Assembly: GCA_046331175.1 (NCBI GenBank)
Contig: JAXLRI010000014.1
Span: 1-64,000, forward strand
Direction: 5' to 3'
Source: JAWKIW01 sp046331175
GTDB taxonomy: Bacteria; Actinomycetota; Acidimicrobiia; Acidimicrobiales; Acidimicrobilacustridaceae
Length of the DNA: 64,000 nucleotides
Shown here one piece after another: positions 53,718 to 61,939 of the stretch. The stretch's first letter is position 1. Every line of letters starts with the position of its first letter. The notes below the pieces were generated by a model. The model was not told the DNA's origin. It did no database searches and was given only the letters and a program-made list of their open reading frames with translations. The translations under genes and the position numbers were made by a program.

Positions 53718-54300
53718 GCGGTCGCATCGGGAACCGCCGGACCTCGCTGGAATCGCTCGGTCCTCGGGCGATCAGCGCTCGGAAGCGAACGGTTCGCTGA
53801 TCATCGGGACCGACGAGGTCGTCGAGCCACGTCGCGACCTCGTCGGCATCGAAGCTCGAGACCTCGAGCATGGCCTCGAGGTCGGCCCAGTCCTTCGTGC
53901 GGTCGAAGAGCACCTTGAACACGGTGAGGTCCGTGGCATCGAGGACGGGGATGCGGCGGCCCGCGAGCGGCACCCGACGCACCCGGCGCGACGCGAGCTG
54001 GTGGAAGCGGTGCACGTCGAAGAACAGGTCGACCGGGTACTCGCCCCAGTGCACGCGCACCTGCCCGTCGCGCTCGGCCCGAGCGACGTCCCCGGCCTCG
54101 ACCTCCACGGCGGACGGGAGGGCGCCCAGCACCCGGTTGGCCTCGCCCTCGGGGACGAAGAGGTTCACGTCGATGTCGCGGGTGCCCCGCGGCTCGGCCA
54201 CGGCATAGGCCAGCGCCAGGGCCCCGCCGAAGGCGTGGGGGATGCCAGCGTCGTCGAGCGCCTCGTCGATGGCGAGGATCCGCTCGACGAGCGGGGTCAC
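53710..54300 (-). CDS. Nucleotidyltransferase, AbiEii/MNT-like possible toxin
   Basis: A 196-residue protein of the nucleotidyltransferase superfamily. The active-site pattern is HAFGGALALAYAVAEPRG followed by TRDIDVNLFV, where the two Asp of D-x-D bind metal. A helical C-terminal part (~120-180) is consistent with AbiEii/JHP933-type proteins. The GTG start overlaps the stop of the XRE gene by 4 bases (GTGA), so the two form one operon. In similar pairs the enzyme is the toxin, modifying tRNA or proteins; that is known for relatives, not shown here. Confidence 0.83.
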   Translation of the reverse strand: MTPLVERILAIDEALDDAGIPHAFGGALALAYAVAEPRGTRDIDVNLFVPEGEANRVLGALPSAVEVEAGDVARAERDGQVRVHWGEYPVDLFFDVHRFHQLASRRVRRVPLAGRRIPVLDATDLTVFKVLFDRTKDWADLEAMLEVSSFDADEVATWLDDLVGPDDQRTVRFRALIARGPSDSSEVRRFPMRPPT

Positions 54301-54608
54301 GCCGGGAACTTCGGGTACGGGCAACGGCGGGCGGCCGGCCGCTTGGGGATGGCGTCGACGAGGCCGAGGACGTCTTCGAGCACCCGGCCGTTCACGGCAT
54401 CGTCGACGTCCCCGGCCGGCTCGACCGCCACCCGGGCCCGGAAGCCGGTCGCCCGCAGCAACCGCTCGAACGTGGCCACGCTCGGCTCGCGGGTCCCCTG
54501 CTCGTAGGCGACCACCGCCGAGTGCGAGGTCCCGGCCCGCGCCGCCAGCTCGCGGATGCTGATCCCGGCCGCCAGCCTCGCCGTCCGCAGCTCCCGAGCC
54601 GTGTCCAC
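54297..54608 (-). CDS. XRE-family HTH regulator, possible antitoxin
   Basis: A 103-residue protein with an N-terminal XRE helix-turn-helix: LRTARLAAGISIRELAARAG then TSHSAVVAYEQGTREPS (residues ~5-42). A second helical region (~45-103) could bind the partner. The GTG at 54608 lies 7 bases from a perfect 20-base palindrome, the expected position for autorepression by an antitoxin. It is the first gene of a two-gene operon with the nucleotidyltransferase. The order antitoxin-toxin and the overlap are typical of toxin-antitoxin modules. Confidence 0.83.
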   Translation of the reverse strand: MDTARELRTARLAAGISIRELAARAGTSHSAVVAYEQGTREPSVATFERLLRATGFRARVAVEPAGDVDDAVNGRVLEDVLGLVDAIPKRPAARRCPYPKFPA

Positions 54609-54615
54609 CGCCCGA

Positions 54616-54635
54616 TGGTATCGGATCCGATACCA
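54616..54635. promoter_or_regulatory. Perfect 20-base palindrome upstream of the XRE gene
   Basis: TGGTATCGGATCCGATACCA has complete two-fold symmetry and ends 7 bases before the GTG of the XRE gene. It probably binds that protein as an autoregulatory operator. Confidence 0.78.
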
Positions 54636-54733
54636 CACTCCACGAGGTGGGCCGCCGACGTCAGGGGGGTCGCCGCGGTCAGGCCGTCGCGGTGGCCCGG
54701 TGCGCTGCCCTGCGGTGGTCGTGATCGCTTCGA

Positions 54734-55918
54734 TCAGCGGCGGCCGACTCGCAGCGGTACGCGGGTGGGGCCGTTGATGCCGATCGGCACGCTCCACTCG
54801 ATCGGCTCGCGCACCTCGGGCACAGCGAGGGTGGCGGTGAGGGCACGCAACGACTCCTGCAGCTCGGCCCGGGCCAGGGCCGCCCCGAGGCAGTGGTGGG
54901 GGCCGTGGCCGAAGGCGAGGTGCGGCAGCCCGGCGTTGGCCGCCAGGTCGAGGTCGGTGGGCTTCGGGTAGACGGCGGGGTCGGAGTCGGCGCCCCACAG
55001 CGACAGCAGCACCGGCGTCCCCGCCGGGATGACCTCGCCGTCCACCTCGACGTCGGCGGCGACGGCCCGGCTGACCGCGGGCACGGCGCTGCGGTGCCGC
55101 ATCAGCTCCTCCACCGCCTCGGCGACGTCGAGATCGGCCGAGCCGAGCCCGTCCCACACGTCCGGTCGCTCGATCAGGGTCGCCACCATCCACCCGATCT
55201 GGTTGCGGGTGGTGTCGTTGCCGGCGAAGACGAGGCCGGCGAGGAAGGCAGCGCAGTCCTCGTTCGTGTAGCCGGCCTCGTCGCCGGCCAGGGCGAAGTG
55301 GCTGACGAGGTCGTCGCGAGGGTCGGCGCGGCGCTGGTCGAGCAGGCCGGCGGCGTAGGCCAGCAGCTGCTCGACGGCGTCATCGACCTCGGCGATGTGC
55401 TCGGCCAGCAGCAGCGGCCGGAACCCGTAGCCGATGGTGTGGGCCAGCACGGTGAAGTGGTCGCGGTCCTCGGCCGGCACGCCGATGAGCTCGCACAGGC
55501 CGAGGGCCGGCAGCACGTCGGCGAAGTCCGCCATCAGCTCGACGTCGCCCACCTCGGCCAGCCGGTCGGCGAGGCGATCGGCCTCGGCGGCGAGGAACGG
55601 GCGGACCTCCTTCACCCGGCCAGGGGTGAAGGCACGGTTCATGAAGGTGCGCCAGCGGCGGTGGTCGTCCCCCTCGTGGTCGAGCGGCGATCGGGCCATC
55701 CAGTCGTGGAAGGCACCCGACGTGATGCCGGTCAGCGCCAGCATCTGCGAGAAGTTCACCTCGAGCGCGGGATCGCCGAGCAGCGTCCGGACGTCGAGCT
55801 GGTCGAGCACCATCACCGCGCCCTCGGGCGTGTGCAGGACCGAGCCCTGGGTGCGGGCCGAGGCGATGGTGCCCATCGGGTCGGCGAGGAAGGTCATGAG
55901 GTCCACCGGTTCGCTCAT
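54734..55918 (-). CDS. Cytochrome P450
   Basis: A 394-residue P450, distinct from the one at 13998. The I-helix is AGLVFAGNDTTRNQIGW with the normal acidic-Thr pair, the ExxR is EAVEELMRHRSA and the haem loop is FGHGPHHCLGAALAR. DHEGDDHRRWRTFMNRAFTP fits bacterial class I P450s. The ATG at 55918 is preferred to a start 54 bases upstream, since the additional residues match no known P450 N-terminus. It is followed on the same strand by nothing for 125 bases. An alpha/beta hydrolase gene lies 63 bases upstream and may be in the same operon. Confidence 0.94.
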   Translation of the reverse strand: MSEPVDLMTFLADPMGTIASARTQGSVLHTPEGAVMVLDQLDVRTLLGDPALEVNFSQMLALTGITSGAFHDWMARSPLDHEGDDHRRWRTFMNRAFTPGRVKEVRPFLAAEADRLADRLAEVGDVELMADFADVLPALGLCELIGVPAEDRDHFTVLAHTIGYGFRPLLLAEHIAEVDDAVEQLLAYAAGLLDQRRADPRDDLVSHFALAGDEAGYTNEDCAAFLAGLVFAGNDTTRNQIGWMVATLIERPDVWDGLGSADLDVAEAVEELMRHRSAVPAVSRAVAADVEVDGEVIPAGTPVLLSLWGADSDPAVYPKPTDLDLAANAGLPHLAFGHGPHHCLGAALARAELQESLRALTATLAVPEVREPIEWSVPIGINGPTRVPLRVGRR

Positions 55919-55981
55919 GGCCCCATGCAAGCCGACCCGGCCGCCGTCGCACCACCCGACAGGTCCTGCCACCGGGTTCGA

Positions 55982-56767
55982 TCAGTCGACCGACTCGGCC
56001 CGCCAGCCGGTGAGCAGCGCGGCCAGCCGCTCCGGCGCTTCGGCCGGGACGAGGTGACCGACGCCGTCGAGCACCTCGAACCGGGCGTGGAGCAGCTCGG
56101 CGGTCCGCCGGCCCTGCTCGACCGAGAAGAGCGGGTCCTGGTCGCCCCACACCACGAGCGTCGACACATCGACCCGGCCGCCGGCCTGCTCGATGGGGGT
56201 GTACAGAGCGGCGAGGTCGCGCAGGACGCCGGCAAAGAGGATCCGGATGGACGTGGCCTCGTCGCCATCGTTGACGTGGATGCGGGTGCCCGGGACCTTT
56301 GAGAAGCGACCGCCGAGCGCCTTCAGCGAGAACGCCGAGAACAGCAGGCGCTCGGCCACCCATCCGACCCCCGGAACGAGCACGAGGGACAGCGGCAGGT
56401 CGATCGGGGTGTCCGGGAAGGCGTTGGTGTCGGCGATGGCAAGGGCACCGACGAGGTCGGGACGGCGATCGGCGAGGGTGATGGCCACCGGCCCCCCGTA
56501 GTCGTGTCCCACGACCGTCGCGCTGCGGACACCGGCGGCGTCGAGCTCGGCGGCCAGCGCGTCCGCCTGTGCCGGCGCCCACAGCTCCTCGAAGGACGTG
56601 GGTCGCGGACTGGCCCCGAAGCCGAGCAGGTCGGGGACGAGCACGCGAGCCCCATCGGCGGACAACAGCTCGGCCACCGGTCGCCAGTCGTCGGCACCAC
56701 CGGGGAAGCCGTGGACGAGGACGTAGATCGGCGCGCCGTCGGCGGAGCCGTAGGTGGTGAGGTGCAT
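55982..56767 (-). CDS. Alpha/beta hydrolase
   Basis: A 261-residue cytoplasmic hydrolase. The oxyanion segment is VLVHGFPGGADDW. The nucleophile elbow is VGHDYGGPVA, where Asp in place of Ser again suggests an epoxide hydrolase- or dehalogenase-like mechanism. The acid is in VVWGDQDPLFS and the His in DGVGHLVPAEAPE. It is not exported, unlike the relative at 8986. The start at 56767 is 5 bases from the hotdog thioesterase stop, so the two are co-transcribed, probably with the P450 further downstream. Confidence 0.9.
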   Translation of the reverse strand: MHLTTYGSADGAPIYVLVHGFPGGADDWRPVAELLSADGARVLVPDLLGFGASPRPTSFEELWAPAQADALAAELDAAGVRSATVVGHDYGGPVAITLADRRPDLVGALAIADTNAFPDTPIDLPLSLVLVPGVGWVAERLLFSAFSLKALGGRFSKVPGTRIHVNDGDEATSIRILFAGVLRDLAALYTPIEQAGGRVDVSTLVVWGDQDPLFSVEQGRRTAELLHARFEVLDGVGHLVPAEAPERLAALLTGWRAESVD

Positions 56768-56772
56768 CGCCT

Positions 56773-57240
56773 TCAGAACGACAGGCCGAAGTAGGTGGCC
56801 GAGGTGCTGGCCACCACCGCGCCGGAGGTGTCGACGATCTCCTGCTCGAGGACCCACTTCGCGCGGCCGGTCTCCTCGAGGTCGGCGGTGACCCGCTCGA
56901 TCTCGTCGTCGGCCATGCGGGCGTCGACCAGCACCGCGGTCATGGCCGGCTTGGCGAAGCGGATCTTCATCTCGCCGACGATCGGGTAGAAGCGCGACAC
57001 GTCGAAGGCGCTCAGGAACAGCACGCCACCGGGGATCTCGGCCACCGTGAACAGGGCGCCGGCGTAGACCATCCCGACGTGGTTGATGTTCGGCTCGAAG
57101 GGCAACCGCAGCACCGTGCGACCACGCTCGGCGAGCAGCAGCTCGAGGCCGGCCCGCTCGACAAACGGGAAGCTGGTCACCGGCTGGGCCGGGGCCGACT
57201 CGGGGAACTCCTGGATCAGCGACTCACCGGGCGTGGGCAT
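56773..57240 (-). CDS. Hotdog-fold thioesterase (DUF4442/YiiD-like)
   Basis: A 155-residue single hotdog protein. The core helix and strand are NHVGMVYAGALFTVAEIPGG, and the outer strands EMKIRFAKPAMTAVLVDA and KWVLEQEIVDTSGAVVAS. It resembles the DUF4442/YiiD C-terminal thioesterase group, which hydrolyse acyl-CoA or acyl-ACP. It is first in an operon with the alpha/beta hydrolase. The substrate is unknown. Confidence 0.84.
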   Translation of the reverse strand: MPTPGESLIQEFPESAPAQPVTSFPFVERAGLELLLAERGRTVLRLPFEPNINHVGMVYAGALFTVAEIPGGVLFLSAFDVSRFYPIVGEMKIRFAKPAMTAVLVDARMADDEIERVTADLEETGRAKWVLEQEIVDTSGAVVASTSATYFGLSF

Positions 57241-57279
57241 CGCAGGATCATCGCACCGTTGCCCCGCCGCCGCGGACGG

Positions 57280-57933
57280 TCAGGCCCGGCCGGTGCGCGC
57301 CGACCGGGCGACGATGGCCTTCACCATGGCGACGAACCAGTCCTCGGCCTGTTGGCGGGTCCACCCCCGACCGTCGATCAGGTACCCGTAGACCTCGGGG
57401 CTCAGCAGGGCCCAGACCTCGTCGACGACCGCAGGCGCCGGCTCGGCGCCGAGGATCAGGGTGAGGCCGGCGACCATCAGCTCGTGGCGGTCGTCGCCGT
57501 AGCGGGCCAGCCGCTCGCGGGCCGGCTCGTCGCTGGCGGCGGCCTCGCGCAGGGCGGCGAGGATGGGCAGCGACCGGGCGTAGACGTCCATCGTGTAGCG
57601 CACGCCGGTGCGGATGCGGTCGGCCCGGCGACCCTCGGCGAAGCGGGCGAAGTCGTCCCGCTCGGCCATGGGCGCCTCCTCGTCGTCGCCCACGATGGCC
57701 ACCTCGACCACGGCCAGCAGCACGGCGGACTTGGTGCCGAAGGTGGCGTAGATGGTGTCGACCGAGATGCCGGCCCGCTTGGCGATGGCGGGCAGGGTGG
57801 TGGCCGCCCAGCCCTGCTCGGCGAACAGCACCAGGGCGGCGTCGAGGATGGCCTGGCGGGTCTGGGCCGCCTGCCGTTCGCGCAGCGGCGAGTGGTAGCG
57901 GCCCCGCTTCGCCTTCGGCTTCGCGCTGGGCAT
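57280..57933 (-). CDS. TetR/AcrR-family transcriptional regulator
   Basis: A 217-residue repressor with an unusually basic N-terminus (PSAKPKAKRGRYHSPLRERQ). The HTH follows (QAILDAALVLFAEQGW then TTLPAIAKRAGISVDTIYATF). The ligand-binding half resembles no family I can name. It is divergent from the D-Ala-D-Ala carboxypeptidase at 58072, with a 35-base inverted-repeat region over that promoter. Control of a cell-wall enzyme by an adjacent TetR is plausible but inferred. Confidence 0.89.
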   Translation of the reverse strand: MPSAKPKAKRGRYHSPLRERQAAQTRQAILDAALVLFAEQGWAATTLPAIAKRAGISVDTIYATFGTKSAVLLAVVEVAIVGDDEEAPMAERDDFARFAEGRRADRIRTGVRYTMDVYARSLPILAALREAAASDEPARERLARYGDDRHELMVAGLTLILGAEPAPAVVDEVWALLSPEVYGYLIDGRGWTRQQAEDWFVAMVKAIVARSARTGRA

Positions 57934-57965
57934 GGCCCGCAGTCTACCCACAAGCTCTACCTCCA

Positions 57966-58000
57966 CTCGATTCATTCCAGTGCTACTTGATTGAATCGAG
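57966..58000. promoter_or_regulatory. Inverted repeat in the TetR/carboxypeptidase promoter region
   Basis: Arms CTCGATTCA / TGAATCGAG with a 17-base spacer, in an AT-rich patch between the divergent genes. The right arm overlaps the -35 of the carboxypeptidase promoter. It is likely the operator of the TetR protein at 57280. Confidence 0.62.
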
Positions 58001-58015
58001 GAGCTCCGGTACCGT
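57987..58015 (+). promoter_or_regulatory. Promoter of the D-Ala-D-Ala carboxypeptidase gene
   Basis: TTGATT (57987-57992) and TACCGT (58010-58015) are separated by 17 bases and resemble vegetative -35/-10 elements. The start codon is 57 bases further on, leaving a leader that contains a GGGAG ribosome binding site. Confidence 0.5.
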
Positions 58016-58071
58016 GACGCCGTCGACGGCGGCTCCCGCGGGGCGCGCCGACCATCAACGAGGGAGACGAC

Positions 58072-59703
58072 ATGACCCGACGGCTGGTGCCACCGCTCAT
58101 CCTGCTGCTGGCGCTGGTCGCCGGCGCCTGCACGAACGACTCGACATCGAAGGCGTCGCCGGGGACCACGACTGGCGCCGGCACCACCAGCGGCAGCGCG
58201 CTGGCCGCCACCACCACCGGTCCGGCCGACCTGACCAAGACGCTGGTCGGCATCGAGCAGGGCCCGCGCTACCAGCACAGTGACTGGGGCTACCAGGTCA
58301 TCGATCGCCAGACCGGTGAGGTCCTCGCCCAGCAGGCGCCCGAGCGGCTGTTCGACGCCGGCTCCACCATGAAGACCTTCGCCGTGTCGACCGCCCTCGA
58401 GCACATGGGCGGCGACACGGTCTTCACGACGCCCGTGTACAAGGCCGGCACCCAGAACGGCGCCACGCTCGACGGCAACCTCGTGCTCGTGGCCTCCGGC
58501 GACCTGAGCTTCGGCCTCCGCAAGCAGCCCGACGGCTCGCTCCAGTACGAGAACCTCCCCCAGCTCGACCACAGCTACGCCACCGTCGGCCTGCCGGGCG
58601 CGGTCGAGCCGAGCGGCGACCCGCTGAGCGCCCTCGACGAGCTGGCCGCCTCGGTGAAGGCCGCCGGCATCACCCAGGTGAACGGCGACGTCGTCATCGA
58701 CGATCGGCTGTTCGAAGCCATCAAGTGGCCCGACGGGCTGGTGGCCCCGATGTGGGTCAACGAGAACCTCATCGACATCCAGGTCACGCCGGGTGCCTCG
58801 GCCGGGGCGGCGACCACCATCGACTGGCGGCCCAAGACCGCCTCGTACTCGGTCACCACCGAGGCCACCACGGTCGACAGCAAGGAGACCACCGAGCTGA
58901 AGGTCGAGGAGACCAGCCCGGGCAGGCTGGTCGTGAAGGGCAAGATCGCCGCCAACCAGCCGACCCTGGTGGTCAGCGAGATCAAGGACCCGTCGGCCTT
59001 CGCCCGCACCGCCTTCATCGAGGCGCTGCAGCGGGCGGGCGTGACCGTCACCGCCGCCCCCACGGGCACCAACCCCTCCACCCTCCTGCCGGGCAAGGGC
59101 AGCTACCAGGCGGCCGACAAGCTGGGCGAGCACACGTCGGCGAACCTGGCCGCCTACATCAAGCTGATCATGAAGGTCAGCTACAACCGGGGCGCCGACC
59201 TCATGACCTGCCTCACCGCGGTGAAGCTCGGCAGCACCGACTGCAACGACGGGCTGACCGCCGAGCTGAAGACGGCCACCTCGCTGGGCGTCGGCAAGGA
59301 CACCGTGTTCCCGTTCGACGGAGCCGGCTCGGACGACCAGAGCCGGGTGTCGCCGCCCGCCCTGACCACCATGTACAAGAACACGCTCGGCACGCCCTAC
59401 GGGCAGATCCTGTACGACGCCCTGCCCATCCTCGGCAAGGACGGCACCCTCGCGACGACCGAGGCGAACAGCCCGGCCGCCGGCAAGGTGCGGATGAAGA
59501 CCGGCAACCGGGTGGCCGGCAACGCCGCCGGGCAGATCATCGTGCTCGGCAACAGCCTGGCCGGCTACGTCGAGGCCAAGAGCGGTCGCCAGCTGGTGAT
59601 CATGGTGGCCGTGAGCAACGTGCCGATCTCCACCACCGCCGAGTTCGAGCAGGTCACCAGCGACCAGGCCGCCATGGTGGTCGCCGTCCAGCAGGCCTTC
59701 TGA
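58072..59703 (+). CDS. dacB: D-alanyl-D-alanine carboxypeptidase/endopeptidase (PBP4, S13 family)
   Basis: A 543-residue lipoprotein penicillin-binding protein. The signal peptide ends in LVAGAC (lipid-attached Cys ~20), then a Ser/Thr linker. The catalytic SxxK is AGSTMKTF (~residue 99), the SxN is SYNRGADL and the KTG is RMKTGNRVAG. The domain inserted between SxxK and SxN, ~80-290, is typical of S13 enzymes such as DacB. It trims or cuts peptidoglycan cross-links outside the membrane. It has its own promoter and a strong terminator, so it is monocistronic, and the divergent TetR is the likely regulator. Confidence 0.92.
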   Translation: MTRRLVPPLILLLALVAGACTNDSTSKASPGTTTGAGTTSGSALAATTTGPADLTKTLVGIEQGPRYQHSDWGYQVIDRQTGEVLAQQAPERLFDAGSTMKTFAVSTALEHMGGDTVFTTPVYKAGTQNGATLDGNLVLVASGDLSFGLRKQPDGSLQYENLPQLDHSYATVGLPGAVEPSGDPLSALDELAASVKAAGITQVNGDVVIDDRLFEAIKWPDGLVAPMWVNENLIDIQVTPGASAGAATTIDWRPKTASYSVTTEATTVDSKETTELKVEETSPGRLVVKGKIAANQPTLVVSEIKDPSAFARTAFIEALQRAGVTVTAAPTGTNPSTLLPGKGSYQAADKLGEHTSANLAAYIKLIMKVSYNRGADLMTCLTAVKLGSTDCNDGLTAELKTATSLGVGKDTVFPFDGAGSDDQSRVSPPALTTMYKNTLGTPYGQILYDALPILGKDGTLATTEANSPAAGKVRMKTGNRVAGNAAGQIIVLGNSLAGYVEAKSGRQLVIMVAVSNVPISTTAEFEQVTSDQAAMVVAVQQAF

Positions 59704-59730
59704 CGGCGGCGCACCGCACCACGACGCGAA

Positions 59731-59762
59731 CCGGGGCCCGGTCCGAGCGGACCGGGCCCCGG
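59731..59762. terminator. Bidirectional terminator-like hairpin
   Basis: A perfect 14-base stem, CCGGGGCCCGGTCC and its complement, around a GAGC loop. It lies between the convergent carboxypeptidase gene (ends 59703) and the gene ending at 59818, so it can stop transcription from both sides. There is no T-run, as is common in high-GC actinobacteria. Confidence 0.75.
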
Positions 59763-59817
59763 CGCGTCACGACGGGGAGCCGTTCGTCGTCACGCCGAGC
59801 CGTCACGTCGTCGGTCG

Positions 59818-60546
59818 TCAGGTCGTCCAGGGCAGGGTGTGGGTGGTGAGCCAGAGCTCGTCGAGCTCCTTGATCCGGGCCACGAACCGGTCACCGAAGG
59901 CACCGCCCCGCTCGGGGTCGCGGTTGAGGGTCTCGACCCAGTCGGTGGAGATCTGGCTCCACTTGGGGGCGTCGATGCCGAAGCGGGCGTACATCGGCTC
60001 GAAGGGCACGGGCCGCACGTCGCCCTCCTTCAGGTCGGTGTTGATCATGGCCAGCATCTCGAGGTACTCGTCCTCGGTGGCGGTGGCCCTCGGGCCACCG
60101 AAGCGGGACAGGGCGTCCTGGTACAGCGGCATGTAGGCGAGGGCCACCTCGGCGGCGGTGGCCGGGTCGTGCATGCGGGCGTTCCACCCGTCCATGGCCG
60201 CCTGCCAGGTGGGCCGGTCGACGCCCTCGGCCTCGGCCACCTGGGCGCAGCGCTCGAGGTCGTTGTCGCAGCCGGCCATCTTGGCGGCCAGCTCGGCGTA
60301 GCGCTCGAGGGAGATGCCTGCGATGGGCTCCAGCGCGCCGGTGTCGCTGTGGACCGGTCCGTCCTGCAGCTGGGGCAGCACCGGGGCGGGCGGCGCCGGC
60401 GCAGCTCCGGGGTCGCCGGCCCCGGAGCCCCCCGCCACGGCGGAGGCGGCCGAGGTGGCGGCGGTGGTGGTCACGGCCGTCGCCGCCGACGTGGCGGTGT
60501 TGACGGCGCTGTTGGCGGCGTTGCGGAGCTTGTCACGGAGTCCCAT
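59818..60546 (-). CDS. Hypothetical protein with amphipathic N-terminal helix
   Basis: A 242-residue protein of unknown family. The first ~40 residues (MGLRDKLRNAANSAVNTATS and on) form an Ala/Thr-rich amphipathic helix that could lie on a membrane; a Pro-rich linker (~45-70) follows. The C-terminal ~170 residues are helical and Trp-rich, with ERYAELAAKMAGCDNDLERCAQ and WQAAMDGWNARMHDP. No enzyme motif is visible. The ATG at 60546 is preferred over an upstream start because the conserved-looking helix begins there. Confidence 0.72.
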   Translation of the reverse strand: MGLRDKLRNAANSAVNTATSAATAVTTTAATSAASAVAGGSGAGDPGAAPAPPAPVLPQLQDGPVHSDTGALEPIAGISLERYAELAAKMAGCDNDLERCAQVAEAEGVDRPTWQAAMDGWNARMHDPATAAEVALAYMPLYQDALSRFGGPRATATEDEYLEMLAMINTDLKEGDVRPVPFEPMYARFGIDAPKWSQISTDWVETLNRDPERGGAFGDRFVARIKELDELWLTTHTLPWTT

Positions 60547-60791
60547 GGCGCCATCTTCGACAGCGGAGGACCGGGTACAGGAGAGCAACGGCTACTCAAT
60601 CGCGAGGCCGCGTCTGCCGGACCGACGAACCCACGACCGACCAGGCCCGTCGGGCCGATCTCACCGACGAACCCTCGGCGGACGGCCGCTCCGCTGCGGG
60701 AACGCGCGGACCGGCCCGGCGGCGACTTCGTCGCTAGGCTGCGGGTCCGACGGGGGCGACGGCCCTCGCGCCGCACGATCGGACCGCCGCC

Positions 60792-61904
60792 ATGACCTCG
60801 CCGACCTCCACGACCTCGCGGCCCCGGCTCGCCCGCCGGGCCTGGGTGCTCGCCGTCGCGCTGGCGGCGGCCGCCTGCAGCAGCGGGGGCGCCTCCGTCG
60901 CCGGCGGGGCCGCCACCACGGCCGCGCCCGGCACCACCGCCGCCACCCGGGGCGCCACGACCGCGGCCACCGGACCCTCGGTCGGCTGTGGCGGCGCGGC
61001 CACCACGGTCAGCGCCGGCGAGCAGGAGGTCCACCTCTCCCCCGCCGGCGAGGATCGCTGGTACCTGCGCCACGTGCCGCCGGCCCACGACGGCACGACG
61101 CCGCTGCCCCTCGTGGTCGACATCCACGGCTACGCCGAGGGCGCCCGCCTGCACACGGCCATCTCCGGGATGGGGCCCTACGGCGACGCCCATGGCTTCA
61201 TCACCGTCACGCCCAACGGTCAGGGCTCGCCCGTGCACTGGAACGCCAACCTCGGCTCTCCTGACGTGGCGCTCATCGGCTCGATCCTCGACCAGGTCGA
61301 GCAGGACCTGTGCGTCGACCGCTCCCGCGTCTACGTCACCGGCTTCTCCAACGGCGCCTTCATGACGTCGGCGGTGGCATGCGAGCTGGGCGACCGGGTG
61401 GCCGCGGCGGCGCCGGTCGCCGGCATGCGCGACGTGCCCGGCTGCGCCTTCTCCCGCCCCGTCCCCGCCGTCACCTTCCACGGCACCGCCGACCACTTCG
61501 TCGAGTACCAGGGCGGCATGGGGGTGGGCGCCGCCACCCTGCCGGCACCCGACGGGTCGGGCCGGACGCTCGGCGAGCTCGGGCCCGGCTCGACCGCCAA
61601 CGAGTCGATCATCCCCGGGTCGATGGACCAGAAGATCCCCGACATCACCGCCACGTGGGCCACGCGCAACGGGTGCGCGACCACCACCACCGAGACGGCC
61701 GTCGCCGCCGACGTGACGCTGGTGCGCTTCGCCTGCCCTGCCGGCCACGAGGTCGAGCTCTACCGCGTCACCGACGGTGGCCACGCCTGGCCCGGCTCGG
61801 CGGGGTCGGTCGCCATCGAGGCCGTCACCGGGCACACCACGATGGGCGTCGACGCCACCGCCCGCATCTGGGACTTCTTCGCCGCCCACCGCCTCGGCGC
61901 CTGA
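60792..61904 (+). CDS. LpqC-like secreted esterase (PHB depolymerase/feruloyl esterase family)
   Basis: A 370-residue lipoprotein esterase. The signal ends in LALAAAAC (Cys ~29) and is followed by an Ala/Thr linker. The hydrolase domain shows PLVVDIHGYAEG, the nucleophile elbow TGFSNGAFMTS, the acid in HGTADHFVEY and the His in TDGGHAWPGS. This matches the polyhydroxybutyrate depolymerase-like esterases (LpqC in mycobacteria). It acts outside the membrane on an ester of unknown nature. A second member with the same layout lies at 62301-63440, divided from this one by the MerE-like gene. Confidence 0.89.
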   Translation: MTSPTSTTSRPRLARRAWVLAVALAAAACSSGGASVAGGAATTAAPGTTAATRGATTAATGPSVGCGGAATTVSAGEQEVHLSPAGEDRWYLRHVPPAHDGTTPLPLVVDIHGYAEGARLHTAISGMGPYGDAHGFITVTPNGQGSPVHWNANLGSPDVALIGSILDQVEQDLCVDRSRVYVTGFSNGAFMTSAVACELGDRVAAAAPVAGMRDVPGCAFSRPVPAVTFHGTADHFVEYQGGMGVGAATLPAPDGSGRTLGELGPGSTANESIIPGSMDQKIPDITATWATRNGCATTTTETAVAADVTLVRFACPAGHEVELYRVTDGGHAWPGSAGSVAIEAVTGHTTMGVDATARIWDFFAAHRLGA

Positions 61905-61915
61905 CCCCGGCTTTC

Positions 61916-61929
61916 TACCCCCGGGGGTA
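61916..61929. promoter_or_regulatory. CsoR-type metal-responsive operator
   Basis: TACCCCCGGGGGTA is a perfect palindrome of the type bound by CsoR/RcnR family metal sensors (TACC-like ends around a G/C-tract). It overlaps the -10 element (TATCCT, 61928-61933) of the MerE-like gene. No CsoR gene is present in the window. Confidence 0.7.
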
Positions 61930-61939
61930 TCCTGGGCGC

